Positions 1 through 9,099 of a stretch of 20,835 nucleotides of DNA are shown in pieces (the stretch's first letter is position 1; each line of letters opens with the position of its first letter). The position numbers and the translations under genes were made by a program. Origin of the DNA: Micavibrio sp. (GTDB taxonomy: Bacteria > Pseudomonadota > Alphaproteobacteria > Micavibrionales > Micavibrionaceae); assembly GCA_027051315.1 (NCBI GenBank), contig JALTZE010000001.1, forward strand, positions 1,682 through 22,516, read 5' to 3'. The notes under the pieces were generated by a model, which did not search any database, was not told where the DNA came from, and saw only the letters and a list, made by a program, of their open reading frames with translations.

Positions 1-39
1 ATGCTTTATTAATCATAGGTAACCTAGAAATTTTAATTT

Positions 40-1407
40 ATGGTCATATTTTCTAAAAAAATAAATTTTATATATGCAATGTTAATGATGGTTTTATTTA
101 CCATTAATTCCTCACTCCCTGCTAAGGCTGGGTTATCTATTATACGAGATACAGAAATAGAAAAAACGTTAGAAGATTGGATTGAACCTCTTTTAAAAGC
201 GAATAATATGCCTGTAGGCTCAGTTAAGATAATTATTGTTCAATCATCTGATATAAATGCTTTTGTTGCTGGCGGGGCAAATATTTTTATTTACACTGGG
301 TTGATTGAAAAATCTGAAAATCCCGAAGAAATAATCGGCGTTCTTGCTCATGAACTTGGTCATATAGCAGGGGGTCATTTGGTAAGAAGCAGGGAAGCAA
401 TTGAACGAGCTTCATATGAAATGATATTAGGTACATTACTTGGTATTGGCACTGCTATCGCAACTGGTAATGGTGGAGCAGCAGCGGCTATATCTGCTGG
501 AACTGGGGAAATGGCAAAAAGAAAATTTCTAAGTTTCAGCAGAGTGCAAGAATCAAGTGCAGATCAGGCTGCCTTAAAAAGCTTACAAAAGGCAAATATA
601 TCAGCATTAGGACTTAAAAGTTTTATGGAAAAGCTAAAAAATGAGAATCTTTTACCAGAAAATCAGCAATCAGAATATGTAAGAACCCACCCTTTAACAG
701 GAAATAGAATTGAAGCAATAAGTGCCGTTATAGATAAAAATCCTGCAGGAAAAAGAGCATCTAAAAAATGGGTTGAGCAACATTTAAGAATGAAGGCAAA
801 GCTTACAGGCTTTATAAAGCCTGAATATGTTGACTGGAATTATGACGATACTGACCATTCTATAAATGCTGATTATGCAAGAGCTATTGCTGCTTATAGG
901 AAAAATGAAACTGAGAAATCCTTAAAAATTATAAACTCACTTATAGAAAGAGAACATGGAAACCCTTATTTTATAGAATTAAAAGCACAAATGTTAATGG
1001 ATTATGGCAATATTGATGAGGCTATAGCTTTATATAGAAAAGCAGTAGATATTTTACCTGATGCTCCTCTTATACGTTCTTCTTTGGCTCATGCTCTAAT
1101 CGAGTCATACAAAGATGGAAGTGATAAAAATATTTTGGAAGAAGCTATATCAAATCTTAAATTAGCCATAAAAAAAGAACCAAGAAATGCTAGAAACTAT
1201 CGTTTCTTAGCTACTGCATATGGTAAAATTGGTAAAGATGGTATGGCTCAATTATATCTTGCTGAGGAGGCTTTTGTTCATGGTAATTATGAATATGCTA
1301 TAAATAGAGCTGAGTTTGCTGCACAAAAATTAACAAAGGAAAGTAAAGATTGGCTAAAATCACAAGATATAATACATTATTCCAAAATGCGTTTGGGCAA
1401 AAAATAG
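40..1407 (+). CDS. M48-family periplasmic metalloprotease with C-terminal TPR-like repeats (BepA/YfgC-like)
   Basis: This 455-residue protein is a zinc metalloprotease probably exported to the periplasm. Residues 1-30 are a signal peptide (basic start, hydrophobic core, cleavage near AKA-G). The M48 zinc motif HELGH lies at residues 104-108, and the third ligand region ESSAD is at 171-175. The family-typical THPLTGNRI segment starts at residue 217. From about residue 275 to the end the helices look like tetratricopeptide repeats, for example around GNIDEAIALYRKAV. Protease plus TPR is the BepA (YfgC) architecture; BepA helps assemble or degrade outer-membrane proteins such as LptD. Two thioredoxin-fold proteins follow, which fits envelope quality control. 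No clear ribosome binding site precedes the start; an 11-base near-palindrome (TAGGT-A-ACCTA, 16-26) lies just upstream. The family is confident; the substrate is inferred. Confidence 0.9.
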   Translation: MVIFSKKINFIYAMLMMVLFTINSSLPAKAGLSIIRDTEIEKTLEDWIEPLLKANNMPVGSVKIIIVQSSDINAFVAGGANIFIYTGLIEKSENPEEIIGVLAHELGHIAGGHLVRSREAIERASYEMILGTLLGIGTAIATGNGGAAAAISAGTGEMAKRKFLSFSRVQESSADQAALKSLQKANISALGLKSFMEKLKNENLLPENQQSEYVRTHPLTGNRIEAISAVIDKNPAGKRASKKWVEQHLRMKAKLTGFIKPEYVDWNYDDTDHSINADYARAIAAYRKNETEKSLKIINSLIEREHGNPYFIELKAQMLMDYGNIDEAIALYRKAVDILPDAPLIRSSLAHALIESYKDGSDKNILEEAISNLKLAIKKEPRNARNYRFLATAYGKIGKDGMAQLYLAEEAFVHGNYEYAINRAEFAAQKLTKESKDWLKSQDIIHYSKMRLGKK

Positions 1408-1489
1408 ATTATAATTTACTTGCATAGCATTGTTATTTGTACCATCATTCTGTTTGTTGTTTTATTATTTGATAAAAAGGTTTTCTAAA

Positions 1490-2236
1490 ATGCGATTTTC
1501 AAAAATTTTATTGTTATCATTTGTGATGTTATCACTTGTTTCCCCTATATCCATAGCTGGAGGATTTACAGATTCTCAGAAAAGTGAAATGGAGGATATG
1601 TTTAAAGATTATATTATGAATAACCCAAAGGTTATTGTCGATTCGCTTAATAAATTTCAAATAGACCAAAGAGTAGAAGCACAAAAGGCTGCTAAAGATG
1701 CCTTAGAACAGGAATATGATAATATAGTAAATAATGAAGACCATGCTGTTGTAGGAAACCCCAAAGGAGATATAACAGTCGTTGAATTTTTTGATTATAA
1801 TTGTGGATATTGTAAAAAAGCATTCCCTGAAATACAGCAACTTATTAATGATGATAAGGAAGTAAGAGTTATATTTATTGATTTCCCCGTACTTGGACCA
1901 AGCTCTATGGATTTTGCAAAATATTCAGTGGCTGCGAATATGCAAGGGAAATATTTTGAATTTCATTCAGCTTTGATGAATCACAAAGGGCAAAAAACAA
2001 AGGAAATTGTTCTTGAGCTTGCTAAGGAAGTTGGGCTTGATGTAGAAAAATTGAAAAAAGATGCAGAAAGTGAGAAGGTAGCAGAAATACTTAAAAACAA
2101 CCGAGAAATTGCAGGCAAATTATCAATAAGAGGGACACCTGGTTTTATTGTGGAAAAAGAAATAATTGGTGGATATATACCATTGGACGATATGAAACAA
2201 CTTATATCAGATGAGAGAGCAAAAAAGGCTAAATAA
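1490..2236 (+). CDS. Periplasmic DsbA-family thiol:disulfide oxidoreductase
   Basis: A 248-residue exported thioredoxin-fold protein. I place the start at the ATG at 1490, preceded by AAAAGG at 1475-1480. The frame is open upstream to a TTG at 1430, but that would bury the signal peptide (MRFSKILLLSFVMLSLVSPI, cleavage near SIA-GG) behind 20 extra residues. An N-terminal helical segment (about residues 25-75) precedes the DsbA-like domain. The redox motif is C105-G-Y-C108 in the context FDYNCGYCKKAFPE. The conserved cis-proline loop appears as RGTPGF. This resembles the Com1/BdbD/ScsC-like group rather than E. coli DsbA; whether it oxidises or isomerises disulfides cannot be decided from sequence. 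It sits 82 bases after the M48 protease gene and ends in a strong terminator. Confidence 0.88.
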   Translation: MRFSKILLLSFVMLSLVSPISIAGGFTDSQKSEMEDMFKDYIMNNPKVIVDSLNKFQIDQRVEAQKAAKDALEQEYDNIVNNEDHAVVGNPKGDITVVEFFDYNCGYCKKAFPEIQQLINDDKEVRVIFIDFPVLGPSSMDFAKYSVAANMQGKYFEFHSALMNHKGQKTKEIVLELAKEVGLDVEKLKKDAESEKVAEILKNNREIAGKLSIRGTPGFIVEKEIIGGYIPLDDMKQLISDERAKKAK

Positions 2237-2269
2237 TGTTTATTTTAAAATAATTAAGAGTAATAATTA

Positions 2270-2291
2270 GGGGGAAAAATTCCCCCTTTTT
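2270..2291 (+). terminator. Rho-independent terminator after the first dsbA-like gene
   Basis: A perfect 7-bp stem, GGGGGAA at 2270-2276 and TTCCCCC at 2280-2286, encloses an AAA loop and is followed at once by five T residues (2287-2291). It lies 33 bases after the stop codon. It separates the M48-dsbA unit from the second dsbA-like gene and aroQ. Confidence 0.88.
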
Positions 2292-2328
2292 GCCATAGGA
2301 ATAACAAATTAACTAAGAGTAATATGAA

Positions 2329-2952
2329 ATGAAAAAATTGGTATATGTAATCTATTCTATTGTTTTTATTCTGGCCTTATATTACGGTTATGGCAGGATA
2401 TCTAATTACATAAATCATGCCAATGTTATAAGTCAGATAAAAGAAATTGGAGATGATGATTTTTCAATCGGGAATAAAGATGCAAAATATCATGTTTCAT
2501 ATTTCCTTGATTATAGCTGCGATTATTGTCGCCAGTTTAACTTCACCATCAAAGAATTTATAAAAAAATATGGAGATGATGTTTATATAACATATTACCC
2601 TTTACCTTGGCTTGGTGAAAATTCCAATAATATGGCTATTGGTGCTGTGGCTTCTGCATATGAGGGGCGTTTTTTTGAAGCAAATGATAAAATATTTAGC
2701 TCTGATAAAAGATTTACGGATAAAGATGCTCTAGAATTAATAAAATTTTTTGATATAGACCCGATAAAATTTTACAATTATCTAGAAGCAGAGGAAAAAA
2801 AACAAACTATTCTAAATAATGTAAAAATAGCAAAAAGCTATAAAGTGGAGGGAATTCCAACAATAGTAGCAAATGGCAAGCCATATGCTTTAAAAGAATT
2901 ACCAAATGCCGAAGAATTAATGACGATAGTTAAAGAATTATATAGCAATTAA
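2329..2952 (+). CDS. Membrane-anchored DsbA-like thioredoxin-fold protein
   Basis: A 207-residue protein with an uncleaved-looking N-terminal membrane anchor (residues 4-21) and a periplasmic thioredoxin fold. The redox motif is C64-D-Y-C67 in FLDYSCDYCRQF, and the cis-proline is P177 in VEGIPTIV. The helical insertion runs from about residue 100 to 165. It is a distant paralogue of the dsbA-like protein just upstream: both have the aromatic-Asp-Tyr-x-Cys-x-Tyr-Cys context. It has a different dipeptide between the cysteines (DY versus GY) and a membrane anchor instead of a cleavable signal, so the two may do different jobs such as oxidation and reduction; this is inference. The stop codon is one base from the aroQ start, so the two genes are very likely cotranscribed and translationally coupled. 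Confidence 0.85.
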   Translation: MKKLVYVIYSIVFILALYYGYGRISNYINHANVISQIKEIGDDDFSIGNKDAKYHVSYFLDYSCDYCRQFNFTIKEFIKKYGDDVYITYYPLPWLGENSNNMAIGAVASAYEGRFFEANDKIFSSDKRFTDKDALELIKFFDIDPIKFYNYLEAEEKKQTILNNVKIAKSYKVEGIPTIVANGKPYALKELPNAEELMTIVKELYSN

Positions 2953-2953
2953 G

Positions 2954-3385
2954 ATGAAAAAAATTATCATAATAAATGGTCCTAACCTTAATATGCTGGG
3001 CAAAAGAGAACCAGAAATATATGGTTATACAACTCTTGAAGATATTAAAAATAATTGTATAGAAATAGCAAAAGAAAATAATATCTCGCTTGATTTTTAT
3101 CAATCAAATCATGAAGGTAAGATAATAGAAAAAATCCACGAAATACTTGGAAATATTGATGCTATAATTATTAACGCTGCTGCTTATACTCATACTTCTA
3201 TAGCCATACATGATGCATTAAAAATGCATAAATGTCCTGTGATAGAGGTACATTTATCTAACCCCAAAGAAAGAGAAAAATTTAGGCATTTTTCATATAT
3301 AGAACCTTTAGCAAAAAAGATTTTTTCTGGTTATGGTGAAAAATCATATTATAAGGCATTAAATTATGCTATATCAATAATATAG
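2954..3385 (+). CDS. aroQ: Type II 3-dehydroquinate dehydratase
   Basis: A 143-residue cytoplasmic enzyme that converts 3-dehydroquinate to 3-dehydroshikimate in the shikimate pathway. All type II landmarks are present: the N-terminal INGPNLNMLGKREPEIYG block with catalytic Tyr23, the FYQSNHEG block at 48-55 that binds substrate, INAAAYTHTSIAIHDAL, and IEVHLSN with catalytic His100. Length is typical of the dodecameric type II family. It begins one base after the preceding stop codon, with no strong ribosome binding site of its own, which suggests translational coupling. It lies ahead of accB and accC, as in many alphaproteobacteria, but a candidate promoter in the 128-base gap indicates that accB may also be transcribed separately. 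Confidence 0.96.
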   Translation: MKKIIIINGPNLNMLGKREPEIYGYTTLEDIKNNCIEIAKENNISLDFYQSNHEGKIIEKIHEILGNIDAIIINAAAYTHTSIAIHDALKMHKCPVIEVHLSNPKEREKFRHFSYIEPLAKKIFSGYGEKSYYKALNYAISII

Positions 3386-3441
3386 ACTAAATACACACAA
3401 TCATATACACAGATTTACTTATAATTCTTTAAAAGCTTTCT

Positions 3442-3468
3442 TTGACATTTGAATATAAATTCTATAAG
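3442..3468 (+). promoter_or_regulatory. Candidate sigma-70-type promoter for accB-accC
   Basis: A perfect -35 hexamer TTGACA (3442-3447) and a -10-like TATAAG (3463-3468) are separated by 15 bases, a little shorter than the optimal 17. The site lies 46 bases before the accB start, in the longest gap of this gene group. No terminator is visible after aroQ, so readthrough is also possible. Confidence 0.45.
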
Positions 3469-3513
3469 CAGTGTTATTTGAATTATTTTGTGTAACAACA
3501 AAAGAGAGATTTT

Positions 3514-3969
3514 ATGAAAATCGATAAAGAAGCAATAAAAGAACTTGCAGAACTAATAGACGAAACAGGACTTACAGAGATTGAAGTTGTTGACGGAGAA
3601 CAGATGATAAGAGTGGGTAAAGGTGGAACTGCCGTTGCATCCGCTCCTGTACCTGCTACTCCTAAGATGTCTTCTGACCCTACTGTTCCTCAGCAAGCTA
3701 ATACGGAAGCCCCTTCAACTATTGCAGCAAATCATCCTGGTGCGGTTACATCGCCTATGGTTGGAACAGCATATTTACAAGCAGAGCCAAGTGCTCCTTC
3801 CTTTGTTAAAAAGGGAGATACTGTAAAAGCAGGTGATACATTGCTAATTGTTGAGGCTATGAAAGTAATGAACCCTATTAAGGCCGAACATGGTGGAGTC
3901 GTTACTCATATTATGGTGGATAATGGTGACCCCGTAGAATTTGGCGATGTATTAATGGTCATTGAATAA
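3514..3969 (+). CDS. accB: Biotin carboxyl carrier protein of acetyl-CoA carboxylase
   Basis: This 151-residue protein carries the covalently attached biotin that shuttles CO2 between biotin carboxylase and carboxyltransferase in malonyl-CoA formation, the first step of fatty-acid synthesis. The N-terminal helical region (1-38) is followed by a flexible linker rich in Ala and Pro (about 39-75). The C-terminal biotinyl domain (about 76-151) has the biotin attachment motif EAMKVMN with Lys117, and SPMVGTAYL at its start includes the bacterial BCCP thumb region. The ribosome binding site AAAGAGAG is at 3501-3508. accC follows 24 bases downstream, the standard pairing of these two subunits. Confidence 0.97.
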   Translation: MKIDKEAIKELAELIDETGLTEIEVVDGEQMIRVGKGGTAVASAPVPATPKMSSDPTVPQQANTEAPSTIAANHPGAVTSPMVGTAYLQAEPSAPSFVKKGDTVKAGDTLLIVEAMKVMNPIKAEHGGVVTHIMVDNGDPVEFGDVLMVIE

Positions 3970-3993
3970 TATTTCTTTTAGAAGGCATATATC

Positions 3994-5343
3994 ATGTTTA
4001 AAAAAGTTCTGATTGCCAATCGTGGTGAAATAGCTTTGCGTATTATTAGAGCCTGCCGTGAGATGGAAATAAAATCCGTAGCAGTGCATTCTACGGCTGA
4101 TGCAAATTCTATGGCTGTACGACTTGCCGATGAGTCGGTTTGTATAGGTCCTGCCCAATCAAAGGATAGTTATCTTAATATTCAGGCTGTTCTAAGTGCT
4201 GCTGCCCTTACTGGTGCTGATGCTATACATCCTGGATATGGTTTTTTATCAGAAAATGCTCAATTTGCAAGAATGGTTGAAGAGCATGGTTTTACCTTTA
4301 TAGGACCAAAGGCCGAACATATAGAAACTATGGGTGATAAGGTTACTGCAAAGCAAACTGTTAAAGCTCTTGGTCTTCCTGTTGTTCCCGGTTCTGACGG
4401 TGCAGTTACAAGTATAGAAGAAGGAATAGAAATTGCAAAGGGAATGGGATTCCCCGTTATTATCAAGGCTGCATCAGGTGGTGGCGGTAGAGGAATGAAA
4501 GTTGTTCGTTCAGAAGAGCAATTTAGCGAAGAATTTTCTACTGCTAGAAGTGAAGCGGCTGCCAATTTTGGTGATGATACTGTTTATATAGAAAAATATT
4601 TGGAAAAACCTCGTCATATAGAAATACAAGTTTTTGGTGATTCTCATGGAAATGCTATACATTTGGGAGAACGTGATTGTTCTTTACAAAGACGTCATCA
4701 GAAAGTATTGGAAGAAGCCCCTTCACCTGCTTTACCACATGAAAGACGCGAATATATAGGAAAACTGGCTGCAGATACTATTAGGAAAATGGGATATCTT
4801 GGGGCTGGAACGATAGAATTTTTGTATGAAAATGGTGAATTTTATTTCATGGAAATGAATACAAGAATTCAGGTTGAACACCCTGTAACCGAGATGATTA
4901 CAGGTATTGATTTGATAGCAGAGCAGTTGAAAGTTGCTGCGGGAGAACCTTTGACATTAAAGAAAGATAATATCAAATTCAGAGGTCATGCTATCGAAGT
5001 AAGAATAAATGCCGAAGACCCTGATAATTTTACTCCTTGCCCTGGGGAAATAAAGCAATTTCATGCTCCTGGTGGTCTTGGTGTACGCTTTGATAGTGCC
5101 ATATATGGAGGGTACAGGATTCCTCCTTATTACGATTCGATGATTGGGAAGCTAATTATACATGGTCATAATAGAGAAGAGTGTATCAGACGATTAAAAA
5201 GAGCCGTTATGGAAACTGTTATTGATGGTATAAAAACAACTCTTCCCCTTCATATGTGGATAATTAACCAACCTGATTTTGAAAGTGGTGATTATGATAT
5301 TCACTGGCTAGAAAAAAAGTTGGCTGAAAAAGCAAAAGATTAG
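3994..5343 (+). CDS. accC: Biotin carboxylase subunit of acetyl-CoA carboxylase
   Basis: A 449-residue ATP-grasp enzyme that carboxylates the biotin on AccB using ATP and bicarbonate. The N-terminal domain begins [19 protein letters not shown]. The ATP-grasp domain has Lys159 and the glycine-rich loop at 162-167 (GGGGRG). The block around [21 protein letters not shown] is followed by Lys237 in [13 protein letters not shown]. Metal and catalytic residues fit E. coli numbering shifted by one: Glu275, Glu287, Asn289, Arg291 and Glu295 in [13 protein letters not shown]. Length matches the free-standing biotin carboxylase family (about 450). The carboxyltransferase genes accA and accD are not in this window. 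In many alphaproteobacteria aat follows accC; here it does not. Confidence 0.97.
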   Translation: MFKKVLIANRGEIALRIIRACREMEIKSVAVHSTADANSMAVRLADESVCIGPAQSKDSYLNIQAVLSAAALTGADAIHPGYGFLSENAQFARMVEEHGFTFIGPKAEHIETMGDKVTAKQTVKALGLPVVPGSDGAVTSIEEGIEIAKGMGFPVIIKAASGGGGRGMKVVRSEEQFSEEFSTARSEAAANFGDDTVYIEKYLEKPRHIEIQVFGDSHGNAIHLGERDCSLQRRHQKVLEEAPSPALPHERREYIGKLAADTIRKMGYLGAGTIEFLYENGEFYFMEMNTRIQVEHPVTEMITGIDLIAEQLKVAAGEPLTLKKDNIKFRGHAIEVRINAEDPDNFTPCPGEIKQFHAPGGLGVRFDSAIYGGYRIPPYYDSMIGKLIIHGHNREECIRRLKRAVMETVIDGIKTTLPLHMWIINQPDFESGDYDIHWLEKKLAEKAKD

Positions 5344-5389
5344 AGATTGTAAATAATAACATCTCGCCATATAATATCTTTTATTTTTA

Positions 5390-5403
5390 CTTACAAAGTA
5401 AGG
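5390..5403 (+). promoter_or_regulatory. Ribosome binding site of the NDUFA12 gene inside a small hairpin
   Basis: GTAAGG (5398-5403), the likely ribosome binding site for the start at 5411, forms the right arm of a 5-bp hairpin: CTTAC (5390-5394), loop AAA, GTAAG (5398-5402). The stem is short, so its effect on translation is uncertain. Confidence 0.35.
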
Positions 5404-5410
5404 TATTGAT

Positions 5411-5788
5411 ATGGGATTTTTTAGTTTTCTTGGTACTATGTCTCCAGTTCATATTATATGGTATGGCATATATAAAGGCGGGAAAAAAGTTGGTGAAGAT
5501 GTTTATGGTAACCGCTATTTCCGTGCTAATGCTCGCTTCGGATATAAAAAAGAGAGAAGATGGGTAAGATATAAGGGAACAGCAGAAGCAAGTAAAGTTC
5601 CTCCTGAGTGGCATGGTTGGTTACATTATCAAAGTGATGATATACCAAAAGCAAATGAAAAATCATCAAGAAGAAACTGGCAAAAATCTCATCAACCTAA
5701 TTATACAGGAACTGAAAAAGCATATTTGCCTGATGGCTTTGGAGCAAAAGCAACTGGTGATTATGAGGCATGGTCTCCGCCAGAGTGA
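5411..5788 (+). CDS. NDUFA12-family accessory subunit of NADH:ubiquinone oxidoreductase (complex I)
   Basis: A 125-residue protein of the NDUFA12 / B17.2 (17.2 kDa) family, one of the few accessory complex I subunits that mitochondria share with alphaproteobacteria. The characteristic region runs from G34 (VGEDVYGNRYFR) through RRWVRYKG, VPPEWHGWLHY and a C-terminal Pro/Gly-rich tail ending in YEAWSPPE. The family binds at the matrix/cytoplasmic side of the peripheral arm. Its presence implies a proton-pumping complex I and aerobic respiration, although no nuo genes are in the window. It follows accC directly; in related alphaproteobacteria aat and a DUF2155 gene usually lie between them. The gene ends in TGA. 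Confidence 0.92.
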   Translation: MGFFSFLGTMSPVHIIWYGIYKGGKKVGEDVYGNRYFRANARFGYKKERRWVRYKGTAEASKVPPEWHGWLHYQSDDIPKANEKSSRRNWQKSHQPNYTGTEKAYLPDGFGAKATGDYEAWSPPE

Positions 5789-5834
5789 TAAATAATATAT
5801 ATTCTAATTAAACAGGGTGGAGAGGATATATTTC

Positions 5835-8342
5835 ATGAGTAATGATATTGATAACAAGGAATTTGTATTAAAATATAAAAAACAAAAAAATTCCGAAAAA
5901 AGAAAAAAGCAAAAATCCCCTGTAAAAATATTTCTAGTTGCTGTTATAACTATTGGATATTTAGCTCTTTGTATTGCAATTGCAATTGCTCTAAATCTTG
6001 ATAATTCCATGGTTATTGTTACTGGTATGTTATTTGTCGGCGCTTTTGTCGGTGCTTTTATAATGCAAAGAATTCTTCATATCTTTAGTATGCATGAAAA
6101 AGAAAGAACCGTACTTAGAGAAGTGCTTGAAGGTAGCAGAGGAGGAAGGCTGATAACAGATGCCGCAGATAATACAGTTTATTTTAATGGTCTTATGGAA
6201 GATATACTTGGTGAGCCTGATGTTCCTACTCTTGAAAAAATGAAAGAGTTTTTTGGTGATGATGAAAAAACACTTTCTCATTTTAAATATTTGGAAGAAC
6301 AAGCAAACAAGGGGTTATCTGCCTCTGTAGAATTTCATTACAAAGAAAGTAATAAAGAAGCGTGGTATGTTATATCTGCTCAGCCAGTTCCTGGATGGGC
6401 TGGATATATACATTGGAGAGTTGATGATATAACAGAGCAAAGGGAGTTTGATAAGTCAGTTAATGAAGAAAGAGAAAAGTTAATTGATTTTACTGATAAT
6501 GCTCCTGTTGGTTTTTTCTCGGTCGATGAAAATGGAGAATTTGTTTTTGTTAATGCCACTTTTGCCCGTTGGCTTGGAGTAGATATAAGAACATTGCTTA
6601 ATGGGTGCAAGCTTCATACTTTCTTTGAAACACCGCCAAATAATGCAAAACCATATGATGTAAAAGATGGTGGTGGTGCAAAACAAATAGTAGAAACTGT
6701 TATGAAAGGGCAAGGATGTAAAACATTCCTTGCCTCTATTAATCAAGCCGTTGTTCATGAAGAAGGGGGCAAAGTAAGAACAAGAGGTGTCGTCCATGAT
6801 TTAACAAATGAAAGAGAGATGAGAAATGCTTTGAAAGCTTCGGAGGATAAATTCCAAAGATTTTTTGATGAAGCACCTCTTGGTATTGTTCTTGTTGATT
6901 CCTCGCATGAAATAAAAGATTGTAATAATGCATTTTCTCATATTTTGGGTATAACTATAGATGAACTTGAAGGAAAAAATTTCGAAAATCTAATAGATGA
7001 AGATAATAGAGAAGATGTGTTAACTGCTCTTGATAATATGATGGACGGCACAAGAATGCCAGAACCAATGGAAATCACCCTTTTGGGAAAAAAGATGGTG
7101 GTTACACAGATGCATGCTAGAAAGATAAAGGATAGTAATAATATTGTTCTTCATTTTCTTGACCTTACTGAACAAAAAAATCTTGAAGCACAATTTGCTC
7201 AATCACAAAAGATGCAGGCTGTGGGGCAGCTTGCAGGTGGGGTTGCCCATGATTTTAATAATCTTCTTACCGCTATTATAGGTTTTTGTGATTTATTGTT
7301 GCTTCGCCATAAACCTGGAGATTCTTCTTTTGGCGATATTATGCAAATAAAACAGAATTCTAATCGCGCTGCTAATCTTGTTCGTCAGCTTCTTGCTTTC
7401 TCAAGACAACAAACATTGCGCCCAAAAATTCATGATATTACAGATATACTTACAGAGCTTTCGCATTTAATGCGCCGTTTAATTGGTGCTAACATAGAGC
7501 TCGAAATAAATCATGGTTCTAATCTTGGTCTTGTTAAAGTTGATGAAGGACAAATGGAACAGGTTCTTATCAATCTTGCCGTAAATGCCAGAGATGCAAT
7601 GAATGGAGGAGGTATTTTAAAAATAGCTACTTCATCTTTTGAAAATAAAAAAGATATTGAAATGGTATCTGGGGATATAATGCCCGCAGGTTCTTGGACT
7701 GTTATAGAAGTTGAAGATAGTGGTTGCGGTATTCCAGAAGAAAATATAACTCGTATTTTTGAGCCTTTCTTTACTACCAAAGATGTGGGACAAGGAACTG
7801 GTCTTGGTCTTGCCACAGTTTATGGTATTATAAGGCAGACTGGTGGCTTTTTACACTTAGAGTCAGAAGTTGGTAAAGGCACAAAATTCACTATATATCT
7901 ACCCGTAGCTGTCGAAGATGATGATGAGGAAGATGAAGATAAACAAGTTCAAGAAAATAAAATAACAGACCTTACAGGAACTGCCCGAATATTGCTGGTG
8001 GAAGATGAAGATGCGGTAAGAACCTTTTCTCAACGTGCTTTAAGCAATAAAGGCTATGATGTCATTACCGCAGAAGATGGGGAAACAGCAATAAAAGTTT
8101 TGGAAGAACAAGAAGATAAGAATATAGAGCTTTTGATAACAGATGTAATAATGCCAAATATGGACGGACCAACTCTTGCCCAGAGAATGAGACAAGAAAA
8201 TCACGAACTTAAAATTATATTTATTTCAGGATATACAGAGGAAAAATTAAAAGAACATATGGGTGAAAATATATGGTTCTTACCCAAGCCATTTACTTTG
8301 CAACAGCTTGCAGAAAAAGTTAAAGAAGTCGTCGCAAGTTGA
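5835..8342 (+). CDS. cckA: CckA-like hybrid sensor histidine kinase with receiver domain
   Basis: An 835-residue membrane kinase. I start at the ATG at 5835, preceded by GGAGAGGA (5819-5826), rather than at the in-frame GTG at 5817 inside that site. Two membrane segments (about 31-54 and 58-80) follow a basic N-terminus. Three PAS-like regions occupy about 100-200, 218-325 and 338-448. The dimerisation domain carries His472 in [17 protein letters not shown]. The ATPase domain has the N box ([11 protein letters not shown], Asn584), G1 box (DSGCGIP) and [15 protein letters not shown]. An acidic linker ([11 protein letters not shown]) precedes a receiver with Asp770 in [11 protein letters not shown] and Lys818. 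This domain order and the H-box match CckA, which feeds phosphate through ChpT to the cell-cycle regulators CtrA and CpdR. Those genes are not in the window, so the symbol rests on architecture and sequence motifs. Confidence 0.87.
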   Translation: MSNDIDNKEFVLKYKKQKNSEKRKKQKSPVKIFLVAVITIGYLALCIAIAIALNLDNSMVIVTGMLFVGAFVGAFIMQRILHIFSMHEKERTVLREVLEGSRGGRLITDAADNTVYFNGLMEDILGEPDVPTLEKMKEFFGDDEKTLSHFKYLEEQANKGLSASVEFHYKESNKEAWYVISAQPVPGWAGYIHWRVDDITEQREFDKSVNEEREKLIDFTDNAPVGFFSVDENGEFVFVNATFARWLGVDIRTLLNGCKLHTFFETPPNNAKPYDVKDGGGAKQIVETVMKGQGCKTFLASINQAVVHEEGGKVRTRGVVHDLTNEREMRNALKASEDKFQRFFDEAPLGIVLVDSSHEIKDCNNAFSHILGITIDELEGKNFENLIDEDNREDVLTALDNMMDGTRMPEPMEITLLGKKMVVTQMHARKIKDSNNIVLHFLDLTEQKNLEAQFAQSQKMQAVGQLAGGVAHDFNNLLTAIIGFCDLLLLRHKPGDSSFGDIMQIKQNSNRAANLVRQLLAFSRQQTLRPKIHDITDILTELSHLMRRLIGANIELEINHGSNLGLVKVDEGQMEQVLINLAVNARDAMNGGGILKIATSSFENKKDIEMVSGDIMPAGSWTVIEVEDSGCGIPEENITRIFEPFFTTKDVGQGTGLGLATVYGIIRQTGGFLHLESEVGKGTKFTIYLPVAVEDDDEEDEDKQVQENKITDLTGTARILLVEDEDAVRTFSQRALSNKGYDVITAEDGETAIKVLEEQEDKNIELLITDVIMPNMDGPTLAQRMRQENHELKIIFISGYTEEKLKEHMGENIWFLPKPFTLQQLAEKVKEVVAS

Positions 8343-8376
8343 TAACAGTTTGTAATAAAATAAGGATATATAGATA

Positions 8377-9063
8377 ATGTGCTTTTCAGAACCTGTTAGT
8401 TTTGGTGTTGGTAGCTTGCTTTTAGCGGGAGGTGTCTTTGCTAGTTGGAAAGCATATAAAATAAATATTCGATATTTGCCTGTTGCTATGATGCCAATAA
8501 TGGCAGCCATTCAGCAATTTGCAGAAGGCTTTGTATGGATGGGAATGAATGATGGCAATTCTGATATGGTCTGGTTAGGTGCTATGGGTTTTATTTTCTT
8601 TTCATGGTTTATGTGGCCAACATGGATACCCTTTAGTATTTATTTTCTTGAACCACCGAATAGCAAACGTAAAAAATTACTCCTGATATTTTCTTTAGCA
8701 GGACTCTTTTTTGGACTGATTTTATATATTCCACATCTTCTAAATTCTGGATGGATAAATGTGGGTATTAATAATCATTCATTAGCATATGAAGATACGA
8801 TGTTTCTTGATTATTTAATTCCACGTTGGTTAACATATGTTATCTATATGTTTTTGATTATTACGCCTTTGCTTATATCAAGATATTTCCATATGCGTTT
8901 ATTTGGGCTTACGCTTACTGCTATTATTGCTATAGTATGGTTTTTCCTTACCTATGCTTACATCTCGTTTTTCTGCTTTTTAGCAGGTATAGCAACAATA
9001 CATCTGATTTACATCATTGTTTACAATAAATGTTGTCAAGAATGTCCCAATTTATTTAAATAA
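8377..9063 (+). CDS. Polytopic membrane protein resembling DUF6629 family
   Basis: A 228-residue integral membrane protein with about six to seven hydrophobic segments (about 8-24, 33-50, 65-88, 100-118, 150-168, 175-195 and 198-218). The N-terminus MCFSEPVSFGVGSLLLAGG and the IQQFAEGFVWMGM segment near residues 48-60 resemble the DUF6629 family, which has no known function. The ribosome binding site TAAGGA (8361-8366) precedes the start. The gene lies 34 bases after cckA in the same direction and could be cotranscribed. It converges on clpA with only 36 bases between the stops and no clear terminator. No function is proposed. Confidence 0.7.
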   Translation: MCFSEPVSFGVGSLLLAGGVFASWKAYKINIRYLPVAMMPIMAAIQQFAEGFVWMGMNDGNSDMVWLGAMGFIFFSWFMWPTWIPFSIYFLEPPNSKRKKLLLIFSLAGLFFGLILYIPHLLNSGWINVGINNHSLAYEDTMFLDYLIPRWLTYVIYMFLIITPLLISRYFHMRLFGLTLTAIIAIVWFFLTYAYISFFCFLAGIATIHLIYIIVYNKCCQECPNLFK

Positions 9064-9099
9064 TATGGGTAAATGTGGCTATCTATGTAATTAGCTATA

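Noticed and set aside
1430..1489. TTG start that would add 20 residues to the first DsbA-like protein
   Set aside because: It buries the signal peptide and lacks a ribosome binding site; the ATG at 1490 has both a proper signal peptide and AAAAGG upstream.
4260..4565. 101-codon open frame on the minus strand inside accC
   Set aside because: A low-complexity Ser/Pro-rich translation opposite a conserved ATP-grasp region; a reading-frame shadow.
5817..5834. GTG start for the CckA-like kinase
   Set aside because: The GTG overlaps the GGAGAGGA ribosome binding site that serves the ATG at 5835.
9064..9099. Possible terminator between the DUF6629-like gene and clpA (GCTA at 9078-9081, TAGC at 9092-9095)
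   Set aside because: The arms are only four bases and no T run follows on either strand.
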